Assembly (NCBI GenBank): GCA_963978905.1
Contig: OZ022256.1
Coordinates: 18,849,743 to 18,913,742 of the forward strand
Direction of reading: 5' to 3'
Length of the DNA: 64,000 nt
From: Trichostrongylus colubriformis
Taxonomy: Eukaryota; Nematoda; Chromadorea; Rhabditida; Trichostrongylidae
In this document: positions 11,791 through 21,769 of the stretch, piece by piece
Layout: every line of letters begins with the position of its first letter
Position numbering within the stretch: the first letter of the stretch is position 1
Made by a program: the position numbers and the translations under genes
The notes under the pieces: model-generated
Told to the model about the DNA's origin: nothing
The model's database searches: none
Seen by the model: the letters and a program-made list of their open reading frames with translations, nothing else

Positions 11791-14700
11791 ATGGCGGATA
11801 TTATGCCAATCATCCGTGTACGCCGTAAGCGATCTGCGGACCCTCACGCGGCGCTTATCATGGAAACCAAGAAACGAAAGGTACCTCATTCGTAGTATCA
11901 CAGAATGGTCTTGTGTTATCAGTGGTAATTTAATCAGTTAAGTTCAATAAGTAGTAGAATCCCGGAAGCATCAACATGATCATTTCGTTATTGTTCTTGC
12001 CCCTGTTTCAATCTTTTCTTTGCTTGAATTTAGATTCTCGGCGCATCAAGGAGTGTTTTACATCAGGCATATTGTATAATATTATGTTGCAAAGTACTTC
12101 AACAAAATTTGAAGGCGATTCAGTATCACGAATTTGTTGTTATGGGCAAGTGTACCGCGCTCAGTTGTTAACAGAAAGAGGTGCTGTGTCAGTTAAAGTG
12201 GCGGGGGTGGAGAGAGACGCAAAATTTTCACCGACATCGAAACTTGTTTCTTTTCCTAGGCTTAGGCTAAAGCAGATGAGACAGATGCTGCTTCATGTAG
12301 GAAGAGGGGATGTAGATTTCAGCCTAAGCTTAGAAAGAGAAGGATCTTCGATGACGGTGAAATTATGCGTCTCCACCCACTTTGGTTGACCTGAGGTGCC
12401 CATTTTGTCAAAAAATTATTTCGAACCTTTCCTTTTTCCGGAGATATCGGTTCGAAAACGTTGCTATTGTAAGTGTTTTTTTTTCGCTTTTTTATTCATG
12501 GTATTTATCATTTATATGAGAGAAGTTTATGCTCTATCACTGAAAGTACATAGACAGCTGTCCACTTCCGTCACTTCCTTTATGTACAACTATTTTCGAC
12601 TTTATAACAGCAACACTAGAATGCGATTACAGAATAACTGTGGAGAAACAGCCATAGCTTCCTTCTACCTGAAAAATGAAGGTATTTCTTGCAGGAGGAT
12701 CCGCTTCTGTTTTCTTTATTCAAAACCGAGACAGCTAATGAGGCAATGGATGGAATAATTGGTGCACGAGTAATCGAATTTAAGGCTGGATGCTCAGGTT
12801 CGGCATGATTTTTCTTTTTTACTAAGATAAACAAGGCTGCCTAATAGAGCATGTTCTTTTGGTTGCTATGGTCAACTGTCTTCCTTTTGGTTTATCTTGT
12901 ACATGGTTCAGGTGAAGCAGAAGGGAAAGGCCTTGAATTTATTGGAGAACACAGTGAAGGCTCCGCAGGCCCAAGTGATGAGTCTATGGTAAGTTAATAT
13001 TTGCTCATTTTCTATAACTCGTTTGTATGTTTGTAAAGAATATGTATATGTAAAAAAGATTGGAAAAGAGTAGAGAATACTCTCCTTCCTGGACTTTTGA
13101 CATTTGTGGTATAATATCGACTCAACGGGTGGCCTGCATCTGAGGTCCTTGATCCTTTGGAACCCTTCGAACTGTCACACTTAGGTTTCCAGGATGGCTG
13201 TCCATCACTCTGGCCTCAGAGAGAAGGGAGCGGCTGATGGGGGGAGGGGGTGTTGTGGAATCTAGCGACGCTTTCCATTTGGTTTTATACTTGATATTTC
13301 CTTAAATTCTCACTTGCTAGTTGTTTTTTTTTTGTTTGTGAAAAATCTCTGTTTGATTACGTATGTGAGAACAGAAAAGAATCTGAAGGCGTTGAGAATC
13401 TGTCCCAAATATACCTAAAGTTAAAGCGAATTCACAAAGCAAACATCGGGGTCCTCTTGTGCTTATGAACCTAGTAGAGGGATTCGTGCCCTGTGTTGTG
13501 TGAAGGCTGTTGATGAGGGGGTTCCCTCAGCGTATAGAACAATATTTTAGGAACAGTTTTTCATGCCTTCCTCCAGCTTCCATTGCACAACAATGAGCTA
13601 TGTCAATTGAATTTTGGTACTCAAGTCACAGCTGTGGCTCCCTATATGCTTGATGTTTTCCGAGTAATATGATCACATGTCTCTTTCAAAGCCATCGTTA
13701 ACGGGCCATCATACTGTAATCCTCGAAAACATAGCGTTGCAGATGAAAATTTCATTATGTTCTGGACCTATGTGTATGCGGGTAGGCTTTTACCGACTGT
13801 TGTTCGTTGAGTGGGAAGTTACGTTTTTCTTCATGGGTTCTTTCTTCTTACTGCCATATTGTTCATGAGACTATTCAGACCCAGCTGCCATTCGATATCG
13901 ACATCCTTTTAGCATATCGTGTGTGGGTAATCATAGTCAAAGCACTTTCGCGATGCTGCTGCGGTGGTTTTCACTTTGAAATGAGCCTGCGATAGAAGCC
14001 TAACAATCCTTCCTATGAAGTGTGGTACATGAAATTCGTCCACAACGCCCATAGTAGAGCAAAGCGATCGGCCACGCTCGTGTGGTAGCTAAAAGAAAGT
14101 TGAATATCGATATATCATCGGCTGATATGTACACGCCTAGTGCTGTACCACATAAATTTGACGAAAACCGAAACATCAGAACTTTTTGAACTCTCTTAAT
14201 AGCAGCATTACTTCATTCGCATAAATAACAGTAGATTCCTTCCCATCTTTCTGAGGTCATATAGCATACTCACCTATGGGAGTTTCGTTGCCATCTTCAG
14301 TGATTGCTAAAGCACGATTGGCGCACCAAAAACAGATTGATTGTTGTATTTTCATGCAAATAAGGGGCTTCTAGAAGTTGCCTTCAAATGTCTTTTTGTG
14401 CCTATATGTAACTGCTGTGTTTTATTTTTCTTTTATTTATTTATGCCTACTGTGACTATATCATCTCTTTTGCCTTGACAGGCCATTGTGCTTGAGGTGA
14501 TCACTTCCAAAAAGTAAACACTTCTAGTTTAGTGCGGCTCGAATTTTGAACTATTTTAACAACTATCCTGATTAGTTGACAGTAAGAATTTCAGGCAGAC
14601 AGTATCGTAGAGGGCAATGAAGCCGTAAGGTACGACTATTACAAAATATATCGAGGATCGATGACAGAACCAATAAAGCAGTGGGACTCCGATATCGAGC

Positions 14701-17700
14701 TCAGATTCGCTACTGAGTGAGTTTTTTCTGTCAGATCAGATAGCGATGAACTTTCCAGTCGTCTCCCTTTTTTAATTTTTATCATCAATTCATTTTTAGA
14801 GAGGAGCAAACATTGCTCCTGGGAAATTCCGACTCTGAAAGCGATTGTGCGGCAGACGACGATGATGACTCGAATGATGAGAACAACTGGCGAAACGATT
14901 ATCCTGAAGAAGAGGACGACGATGACGACGACACCGAAGATGAGGATTTGAACTATTATGATGAGGATGACAGGATGGTATGTTTGCTACATTTAGACGC
15001 ATTCTCTATTGCAATTATTCGGACATAATCTTTCTTAGATCAAAATATGTCCACTTTACTTATGTATTACATTACAACTATTCTTTTTTGAAGATTTTTA
15101 CGTTTTTTGAAGTCATGTATTCTCTATTCCACAAATTCGGACTTTTGTATGTGCACACCATTTCCAGTGTAGAATGAGTGAATATGTATTAGGTTGTAAG
15201 AAAATTCTGGCCGGTTTTTCGCGTTCGCAGGATAAATTCAAATCTCAGAGCGCGTCAACATGAATCAGCTTAAATTTTTGCTCCTTAGATAGAAAAAAAT
15301 TGCTCTTTTTGGATAATGTTTTATTTGGAATGCCACAAGGTCTTCGAATTATCAGGGGAATTATAAAGTACTGCGAAAATGGAACTGTTTAGATGACTCC
15401 ACTTCACGAGTTCTTGTTTAGCCGAGTCCCAGCGAAGGTGACCACAAGTGTGAGTGCTACAAGGGAGGGAGTGAAGCATTGGATTGAACACTTTGTCCTT
15501 GGTTTCTGAGGTGCACAAATGAGTACGAGTTGCTCGAATTGATCAGACCGCCTTAACTGAAACGGCAGAAAGCGATGAGCGCCCATACTTGCAGGGGATG
15601 TCCGAAAGTATTGGCGCTCAACACACAAATTTGGTTAATCACCTCAAGTAGCCTTGATTTGAAAGAAAAAACCCGAAAACGTGTTCCGCGGGACCCTTCA
15701 GAGCAGCCTTGTGCAAGAGCATTTCCCAAATCCTCTTCCAGTAATTGAAGCGGTTGCAGGCTGATGCCCTTACTCGTCCATCATAACAAAGCCCCATTTT
15801 CTCAAACATCGGGACAGCTTCTTCAGCAGCACATCAGCCCTTCATCAAAATGAGATGCGCAAATATCCATGATATCGTCAAAAGTGTAGCGAATCAAATG
15901 GTGCTTATTCTGTGAGAAAAGATGCAGTCAGCCGAGTTATGATCTCGATTTTGAAATTACGAAAACCGGACAAACTTTCATTACAACCTGATAGTAAAGC
16001 ATGGTTCTTTTTTTCCTCCGAAATGAACATCTCGTTCTGTAGTATACTTTCTTTGCGAAGTGGATTCTATAGCCAAAACTTCGTCTTTCTTATGCTGATA
16101 TTGCGGAGAAACTATCGTGGAGGAATTGAAAGCGATAGTTTGTTGAGTTGTTCGCGTTATATCCTGCTTGTTCTAACTTGCAAATTTCATTTGTACACTG
16201 CGGTGCATAATGATAAAGCCACTCATAAATTGTTCATAAACTTTCATAGTAAGATGTTTCTGGGAAACCTCTCAGGTATAGATTGTAGCAAATTTGATCG
16301 CGCATCTACACATCAATACCAAACTTGAGCTTGAAATAACAGAACAAATTTATCTTCATTTTTTCAAAAAATGCAGCTTTTCCGATGGTGCAAAATGATA
16401 AAGCCAGTAAGGAATTTTAACAACTCGTAAACAACAGAGGGACAATACGCTACTCTAATAATCCGTTGGCCTTCCTTCTCTCCGAATAACCTGAAAAATC
16501 CGATTGTCTAGACTCATGTAAAGATTATTAATAAGATCTTGGTCCACTTGGTGCCACGCGTGGATTATAGCCTTTTTGAGCTCCTTAACTCCTTGGATTT
16601 CCCTGTTATCTGCATAAATCCGTCGCACCATGAAGCGCCATACATTTTCCATCGGATTAAGGCCTGGGCTATTTGCCGGCCAGGGCAGGAGCCTTATTCA
16701 ATGACGGCTGAACCATGCAATTGTGCTCTGGCTGTGCCCTTATCTTGCATGAAAACAAGATTTCAGCTTCGATTTTCACGCCAGAACGGGAGAAGTGCAC
16801 GGCGCATGACCACTTGGTAACCGGGGGAACTCATCTTTTTAGGAACAAAACATAACTTCAGACGTTTCTTCGATGAAATGGCGGCCCACACCACAACGCC
16901 CCCTCCTTTGAAATTCCTTCTCAAAAATCGTAGCTTGTCCTTTCTTAGATCATGCCAGTAATATCGGACCTTCTCAAAAATCGTAGCTTGTCCTTTCTTA
17001 GATCATGCCAGTAATATCGGAGTGTCTCCTTCAGCCTTACAAAACAATCTGGAGAGGAAAAACATATGAAAGCAAGAAGGATTCTACGACCTAATACCCT
17101 ACCTTACTCCAGACCCTCGGCTGCATGTTTTGACGAACTGCACTCGATTTTTGCGGTGTTCTCGTGTCATGAATGGTGCTTTCCTCATTTTCTGTCGCGA
17201 GATGAACTTGCACTTTTTTTCAGAACCCGCAAAACACTTGTTTTAGAGACGTTTAGCTCCAAAGAAGACCTGGTATCGGAGCTTGACTTGGTGAAATTCG
17301 ATACTTTTTCTGAGAATGCGGCGCTTATCCTTCTCGGAAAGTGAAGGAGATCGCCCAGAACTCTTCTTAGTTCAGGATCCTTGAGAAAGTTGTCGACAAC
17401 TGTGTGGCTGCGGTTAAATTCTTGCGCAATTGACGATTTGACTATCCCTCCGCTTTTTTTTTGCGACAATTTGGCTTTTTTCGAAATCAGATAGGGGTTT
17501 TCCTTTCCCCATTACCTGAAAAAGAAAAACATTACCGCAGCAAAACGTTTCAGCAAATACAGATGAGAAGCGACGGAATAACTTAGGGTGGCTTTATCAT
17601 TTTACACCATCGGAAAAGCTGCATTTTTTTGAAAAAATGAAGATAAATTTGTTCTGTTATTTCAAGCTCAAGTTTGGTGTTATGTGTAGATGCGCGATTA

Positions 17701-18387
17701 AATTTGCTACAATCTATACCTGAGAAGTTTCCCAGAAACATCTTACTATGAAAGTTTATGAACAATTTATGAGTGGCTTTATCATTATGCACCGCAGTGT
17801 ATTTTACATTTTTTACATTATTCTTCTTTCGCAGTTTCATTTTTTTTTTTTGCTGGTTGATGGCTTGACCCACCAATTCTCAAGTTTTCATTATGGACTG
17901 GCGTTTTTTATCATCCTGCCCCAACATATTTTTTTGTAGCATGCTTTGTGCTATCACTTGAGTTTCGTTGCGGCGTTTTTATTCGTAGTGTGGGTAAATC
18001 TCAAAATTGTTGAGTTTTGTTACTGATCGCGTATATGTGTAATGTGCGGATTCCCGCTCCTGCACGGTAAGCTCATGAGAAGAATTTGAAATGGTGGAAA
18101 GCAGATCACTATATCTTGAATAATGACCTTTCAAACTGCATTTTTTGTTTGCAAGTGACATTCTACAATATTTCGCATCCTCCACTATTCAGGTTCGCAG
18201 AAATGCCAGTGATGAACATGAGGAATCTCCCTTTGCATTGGAACGCATGCGACGTCGCCTTGAAGGTTTTGAGATGGGTATATATGAAGGTGAAGAAGAC
18301 TCAGATGACGACTACATTCGCGGTGATCATTCTCGTAAAAGCACTCCCGACTATAGCGATTACGACATAAGGTATCGTGAGGACTGA
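11791..18387 (+). CDS. RNA polymerase II nuclear-import adaptor Iwr1/SLC7A6OS
   Basis: Proteins of this family bind assembled RNA polymerase II in the cytoplasm and carry it into the nucleus through importin alpha. Exons: 11791-11880, 12695-12797, 12912-12988, 14595-14716, 14800-14977 and 18193-18387, all with GT/AG borders and matching phases, giving 254 codons. Residues 8-18 (IRVRRKRSADP) form the basic N-terminal motif and likely nuclear signal; EDPLLFSLFKTET follows from residue 31. Residues 103-109 read YDYYKIY, and 155-169 read SNDENNWRNDYPEEE, the acidic signature of the family, within an Asp/Glu-rich tract (142-188). The C-terminus is acidic. Length is close to family members. Uncertain point: exon 2 could end at 12761 instead, also in phase. 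The last intron (3.2 kb) hosts a Tc3-like element. No break is seen, so the gene looks functional. Confidence 0.85.
12989..14594 (+). other. Intron 3 of the Iwr1 gene
   Basis: It starts GTAAGT and ends AATTTCAG. A second acceptor (CCTTGACAG) near 14481 precedes a 12-codon in-phase stretch that soon reaches a stop. If used, it would end the protein early, so it is probably not an exon. No repeat or nested gene recognised. Confidence 0.5.
15189..15720. repeat. Possible mariner-type end and unknown repeat inside intron 5
   Basis: TTAGGTTGTAAGAAAATTC at 15189, preceded by TA, resembles the TTAGGTTG ends of the mariner-type elements at 43292 and 46675. No matching right end was found and no transposase motif could be read, so this is tentative. 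The rest of the intron up to 16193 shows no gene. Confidence 0.2.
16194..17801 (-). mobile_element. Tc3-like DNA transposon with about 215-bp terminal inverted repeats
   Basis: The ends read TACACTGCGGTGCATAATG and its complement, at TA dinucleotides as expected for Tc1/mariner insertion. The inverted arms, 16196-16409 and 17587-17799, match nearly base for base and flank a transposase remnant on the minus strand. It sits in antisense in the last intron of the Iwr1 gene. The close match of the long arms against a heavily broken transposase suggests either recent arrival as a non-autonomous copy or arm correction by gene conversion. Confidence 0.88.
16455..17512 (-). pseudogene. Tc3-like transposase, broken
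   Basis: DDE transposase that would cut and paste the surrounding element. Reading on the minus strand from the ATG at 17512 (MGKGKPLSDFEKSQIV), a frame slip in a run of A residues follows, then SSIAQEFNRSHTVVDNFLKD (helix-turn-helix, about 17430-17370). The catalytic core is fragmented (FKGGGVVVWAAIS near 16900-16860, FMQDK near 16750). The C-terminus is intact as one block: ENVWRFMVRRIYADN to REGRPTDY, ending at 16455. Near 16916-17029 a 53-bp tandem duplication disrupts the core. Domain order and spacing are those of Tc3-type transposases. No intact catalytic triad can be read. Confidence 0.87.
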
Positions 18388-20000
18388 AATTGTTAGCGGG
18401 CTTGCTATTTTAGCACAAAGTACATTTTCTTATGCTCGCTATTCTAGCATAAAGTACATTTATCGTTTTGTACCGGTGAGATTCTAGGAGTGTTTATAAG
18501 CTATTCCTCCATGTATAACATGGATTGAATCCTTTCATGTTTTCATACAGGTTCTATGTAATTTTCCTCCTTAGTTGCAGCTGTATGAAAAGTTCATTGT
18601 CATTTGCTATTCCTACATATACATTATATGCTCAAAGTCAGTCTATTCTACTTTTCATGAGTCGGTATCGGTGAGTATTGTGTGGAATGCTGACTATCTG
18701 TCAAGAATGCTTCTTCTCGTTCTCGTAAGAAGACATAGTACTCAACGAAAACCTGAAAATATTGAAGTCTGAAGCAATACTGTCATGGAATTTACTAAAG
18801 CAGCCAAACCATGTAAATATAGGTCATCAGCACTATGAGTATAGCAGCAAGGGTCGCTATACATATTATTCCTAGTGTTGAGTCTGAAAAGTGTTCTATG
18901 AGCAACGTTTATGGTGACTCTTACTGGGGAGTTCACGAACACGAGTCACTGCATTATTTCAACCCTACAATTCAGTGATATAGGGACTTACTGCCGCTTA
19001 TGATGTTTACAGTTGGAAGGAATTCCTGTACAGTGAACAGAGCGTAGTCCGGAATTCTATTGCCATACGCAAGAAGTAGTGTTATCCATAACAGCAAGCC
19101 AAATGATGTTATTATTATTAAAAATGCCTGGAATCATGCTAGGAGGCATACTTTTCTGCTACGGCACCATAAATAAGTTCTAGAAGGAATTGTGAAATGT
19201 GGATATTTATCAGTGCTGAGACCTACTGTGCGGTGTACTGTATGAGGTGCGATGTCGCGGCGTACGTCTAACGGGACTATGATTGCGAGTTAGGGGCCTT
19301 ATATGTGATGGATCCAAAGCGAGCGGTGTTCTACGCCTTTTTTCAGCCGCAATCGCTTCAGGACTACAAATACGACGCCCATCGTGGTACTGACTGCACA
19401 CAAGGCCATGCGACCTTTTTGTCTTAATGGTGTAAATCCTTAAGATGCGTGTGCGAGTGCGATGAAGCACGCTGGGAGAATGCTCACGGGGAGAAGTCAC
19501 ATCTTAGGTTGGAAAGGGTGCGCTCGGATTCTTGTTGAATTATCCTTTACGAACCTTTTATGGGCAACTCCTTTTACGTGGTTTCCGGGAACGATGAGGT
19601 GATCCTTTCAAGAGTGATCGTCAACAGATCAGTAGTAAACATACGTTGGACTAGATAGCTTTGCCATGGTTGTCACTTGGCGACCTTTTTTAGGAGACCT
19701 ACAGAAGGCGGGATGGTCGCATTCTCAAAAATTTCCCAAACGTGAAGTTTGATCCTGGCGAATCGGCCAGTTCACAAGGGGACGAGCAAGTCGCGAGCCG
19801 TAACCCAGTTCTAGGGGTTCAAGTTTAGGGTACAAAGAACCTTAATGGTGTTTAGTTGCTCCTGCATCCCACTTCCCTTGCAGCCTTGCTACAGAGCGGT
19901 GCTAGTGAGTGTTTAGCTCTTACATGTGCTCTATTGTGTAGGGTGCACAAGTGCGTGAAAATAGTTTGCAATGCCTACGGGTGCTCGGAATGTAGTTGCC
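18388..20000. other. Region downstream of the Iwr1 gene
   Basis: It begins with the 3' untranslated region; a 30-bp imperfect tandem duplication (GCTYGCTATTYTAGCAYAAAGTACATTT) lies at about 18399-18461. A GC-richer patch at 19240-19500 contains CCGCAATCGCTTCAGGAC, resembling a motif inside the MITEs at 23297 and 40900. No further gene recognised. Confidence 0.4.
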
Positions 20001-20252
20001 TGTATTGCGCATGATCCTACGGAACCACAGACGCGCTCAGCACGGCTACTAACCAGGCAATAGTTTTAACTTTCCATGAAACTTTGAGAAGAGTCATAGG
20101 TGGGTCTATAGAGTCTCGAATGATGCATACAAATATGAAAAGCGACATTGTAAAATATCGTTACGAAGCGAATTAGGAGGAGCCTAAGTTGCCTGCGATA
20201 ACTCGCAGACAGGGCAGAGTCTTTTCGGCGGGGTTAATCCTAAGTGTATGAT

Positions 20253-20310
20253 GGTTGACATTGCATAGTGGTAGTGCTCTCGCTTTACTAGTGAGTGGCT
20301 GTGTGTTTGT
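20253..20310 (+). other. tRNA-like sequence, left arm of the fold-back
   Basis: GGTTGACA is followed by TTGCATAGTGGTAG (degraded A box, 20261-20274) and an anticodon-type arm: stem CTCGC/GTGAG around the loop TTTACTA (20279-20295). The loop has the right length, and TAC would be the anticodon. No proper T arm follows and the acceptor ends cannot pair, so it is a decayed tRNA or tRNA-derived segment, not a working gene. Confidence 0.55.
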
Positions 20311-20315
20311 TCCCC

Positions 20316-20392
20316 GGGTGTATATCGTTAGGACAGAAACGTCGCGTGGCCGTGTTCGACACGCGACGTTTCTGTCCTAACGATATACACCC
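20316..20392. repeat. Perfect 33-bp inverted repeat with an 11-base loop
   Basis: The left arm starts GGGTGTATATCGTTAGGACA (20316-20348) and the right arm (20360-20392) is its exact complement. It interrupts the T-arm side of the tRNA-like segment in the left fold-back arm. With no mismatch in 33 pairs it is recent or actively maintained. Confidence 0.95.
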
Positions 20393-20605
20393 TTTGCTCC
20401 CCTCTGACTCCGAACTTTTTGGGTGTTTCGCTTTAGCTTCAGTAGGAGGATCAATTTCAATCTTGACGTTTCTTTTTAGTAGGGACTAATGTAAGTGGTA
20501 CTTCTTTCCCGTTTAGGCTGAATAATTCTACCCGTTAATTTGATATTTTGATTTTCGATCTTTGATAACTGCTGTTTATCGTCGCAGCTCGCGATGCGAA
20601 AGTTA

Positions 20606-20753
20606 CTACATGGACGCTGAGTTATGGGCAGAAGCTTCGGTGTCGGACGGAACTCGAACCCGCACTTGTGTGTGGGTTCGAGCCCACAGGGTTTTGCGGG
20701 TTCGAGTCCCGTCCGACACCGAAGCTTTTGTCCATAACTCAGCATCCTTGTAG
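20606..20753. mobile_element. Palindrome carrying tRNA T-arm (B-box-like) sequences
   Basis: The arms, about 50 bases with four mismatches, begin GCTGAGTTATGGGCAGAAGC at 20616 and end at 20743; weaker pairing continues a few bases outward. Each arm holds a T-arm-like CGGGTTCGAGTCCCG sequence (right arm, plus strand; near-match on the minus strand of the left arm) next to GTCCGACACC, which resembles a tRNA 3' acceptor strand. The loop holds a third hairpin, TGTGGGTTCGAGCCCACA. It is inserted in the left arm of the fold-back. Confidence 0.75.
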
Positions 20754-21452
20754 CCTACCCGTTAACTTTTATGCTATCAATTGAAAGACGAGTAAATCTG
20801 CTACAAACTGTCGGTATCAAGACCACATATGCATCATTATCAAAAAATCATTTCAAGAGATCTCTTGTTCCCTGCGTTTCAGACTGCTTCTGACAAACAC
20901 CATTGGTAATCCAGTATACAAGTCCCGGTGACAGTAGCGCGCGGGCCAGGTGTTATATCGTAAAAGGATTGTGATATTCGTTTTAGAGGACCGAGCTACC
21001 CCGATAGACGAGTTTTTAACCAATTTCATATTTTGTAGGATGGCCACGAATTTCTCAATTGTCTTTCAATAATCTATGCTTGAGTGGTTTTTCCTACATT
21101 CGCTAGGATGTTCGTTTCACTAATTGAAAGACAACTGAGAGATTCGTGGCCATCCTCCAAAATATGAAATTAGCCAAAAATCGTCTTCCGGTTAATTCGG
21201 TTCTCTATACACGGATATCACATTGATTTTACGAAATAAAACGTGGATCGCGTGCAAGGGACATCGGGACAGGAGCATACTGGATTACCAGTGGTGGAAG
21301 TCAGCGATAATGTTGATGGCATAAAAATTTATATGTGGAAGTATTCAGCCCAAACTAAAAAGATACATACACTTATATAGTCTCTACTACAAAGAAACGT
21401 TAAAGATTGGAATTGATGCACCTATTAAAGTTAAAGCAAAAAAAGCGCAGAA

Positions 21453-21521
21453 ACGTTGGCGTCAGCGGACCCACAGCCGCTCGCTCTTTCGGCGAGAGCA
21501 CTACCACTGAGCCATGTCAAC
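21453..21521 (-). other. tRNA-like sequence, right arm of the fold-back
   Basis: On the minus strand GGTTGACA is followed by an intact A box TGGCTCAGTGGTAG (21514-21501), then a five-pair stem CTCGC/GCGAG around the seven-base loop CGAAAGA. The base before the anticodon should be T but is G. The T arm is degraded (GTGGGTCCGC). It is the counterpart of 20253-20310. Confidence 0.55.
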
Positions 21522-21769
21522 CGGTGCTGATAAAGCCCCACCGGCGAGACGCTGCCTCCCGGCGAGTTATCGCAGGCAAGTTTTGACCCTCACATTTCGC
21601 TTCAAACGCCATTTTACAGTTTTGGTTTTAATATTTTTAATCAGCATTCGAGACTCTATTACCCACCTAGGTATCTTTCAAGTTCCATGGGAAATCAAAA
21701 CCCTCCCATAGTCGGACGGGCGTTGAGCGGACGGATATTTCCACGTTCTTTGCCACCCGTAACCCACAC

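Larger units (their letters stand above)
20010..21760. mobile_element. Large imperfect palindrome (fold-back element) with tRNA-like sequence in both arms
   Basis: Complementary blocks in order from outside in: 20058-20145 with 21615-21706; 20188-20205 with 21562-21578; 20253-20300 with 21475-21521; 20430-20530 with 21345-21440; 20890-21055 with 21140-21310. The innermost arms share TTTCATATTTTGTAGGATGG and its complement around a spacer of about 85 bases. The left arm is longer because two smaller palindromes (20316-20392, 20606-20753) are inserted in it. No protein is encoded. This resembles a fold-back or head-to-head duplicated element rather than a standard MITE. Confidence 0.8.

Noticed and set aside
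12851..12988. Start codon and signal-peptide-like frame (MFFWLLWSTVF) leading to a good donor
   Set aside because: The hydrophobic part is the pyrimidine-rich end of an intron. The true exon starts at 12912 after TTCAG and keeps phase with the Iwr1 exons.
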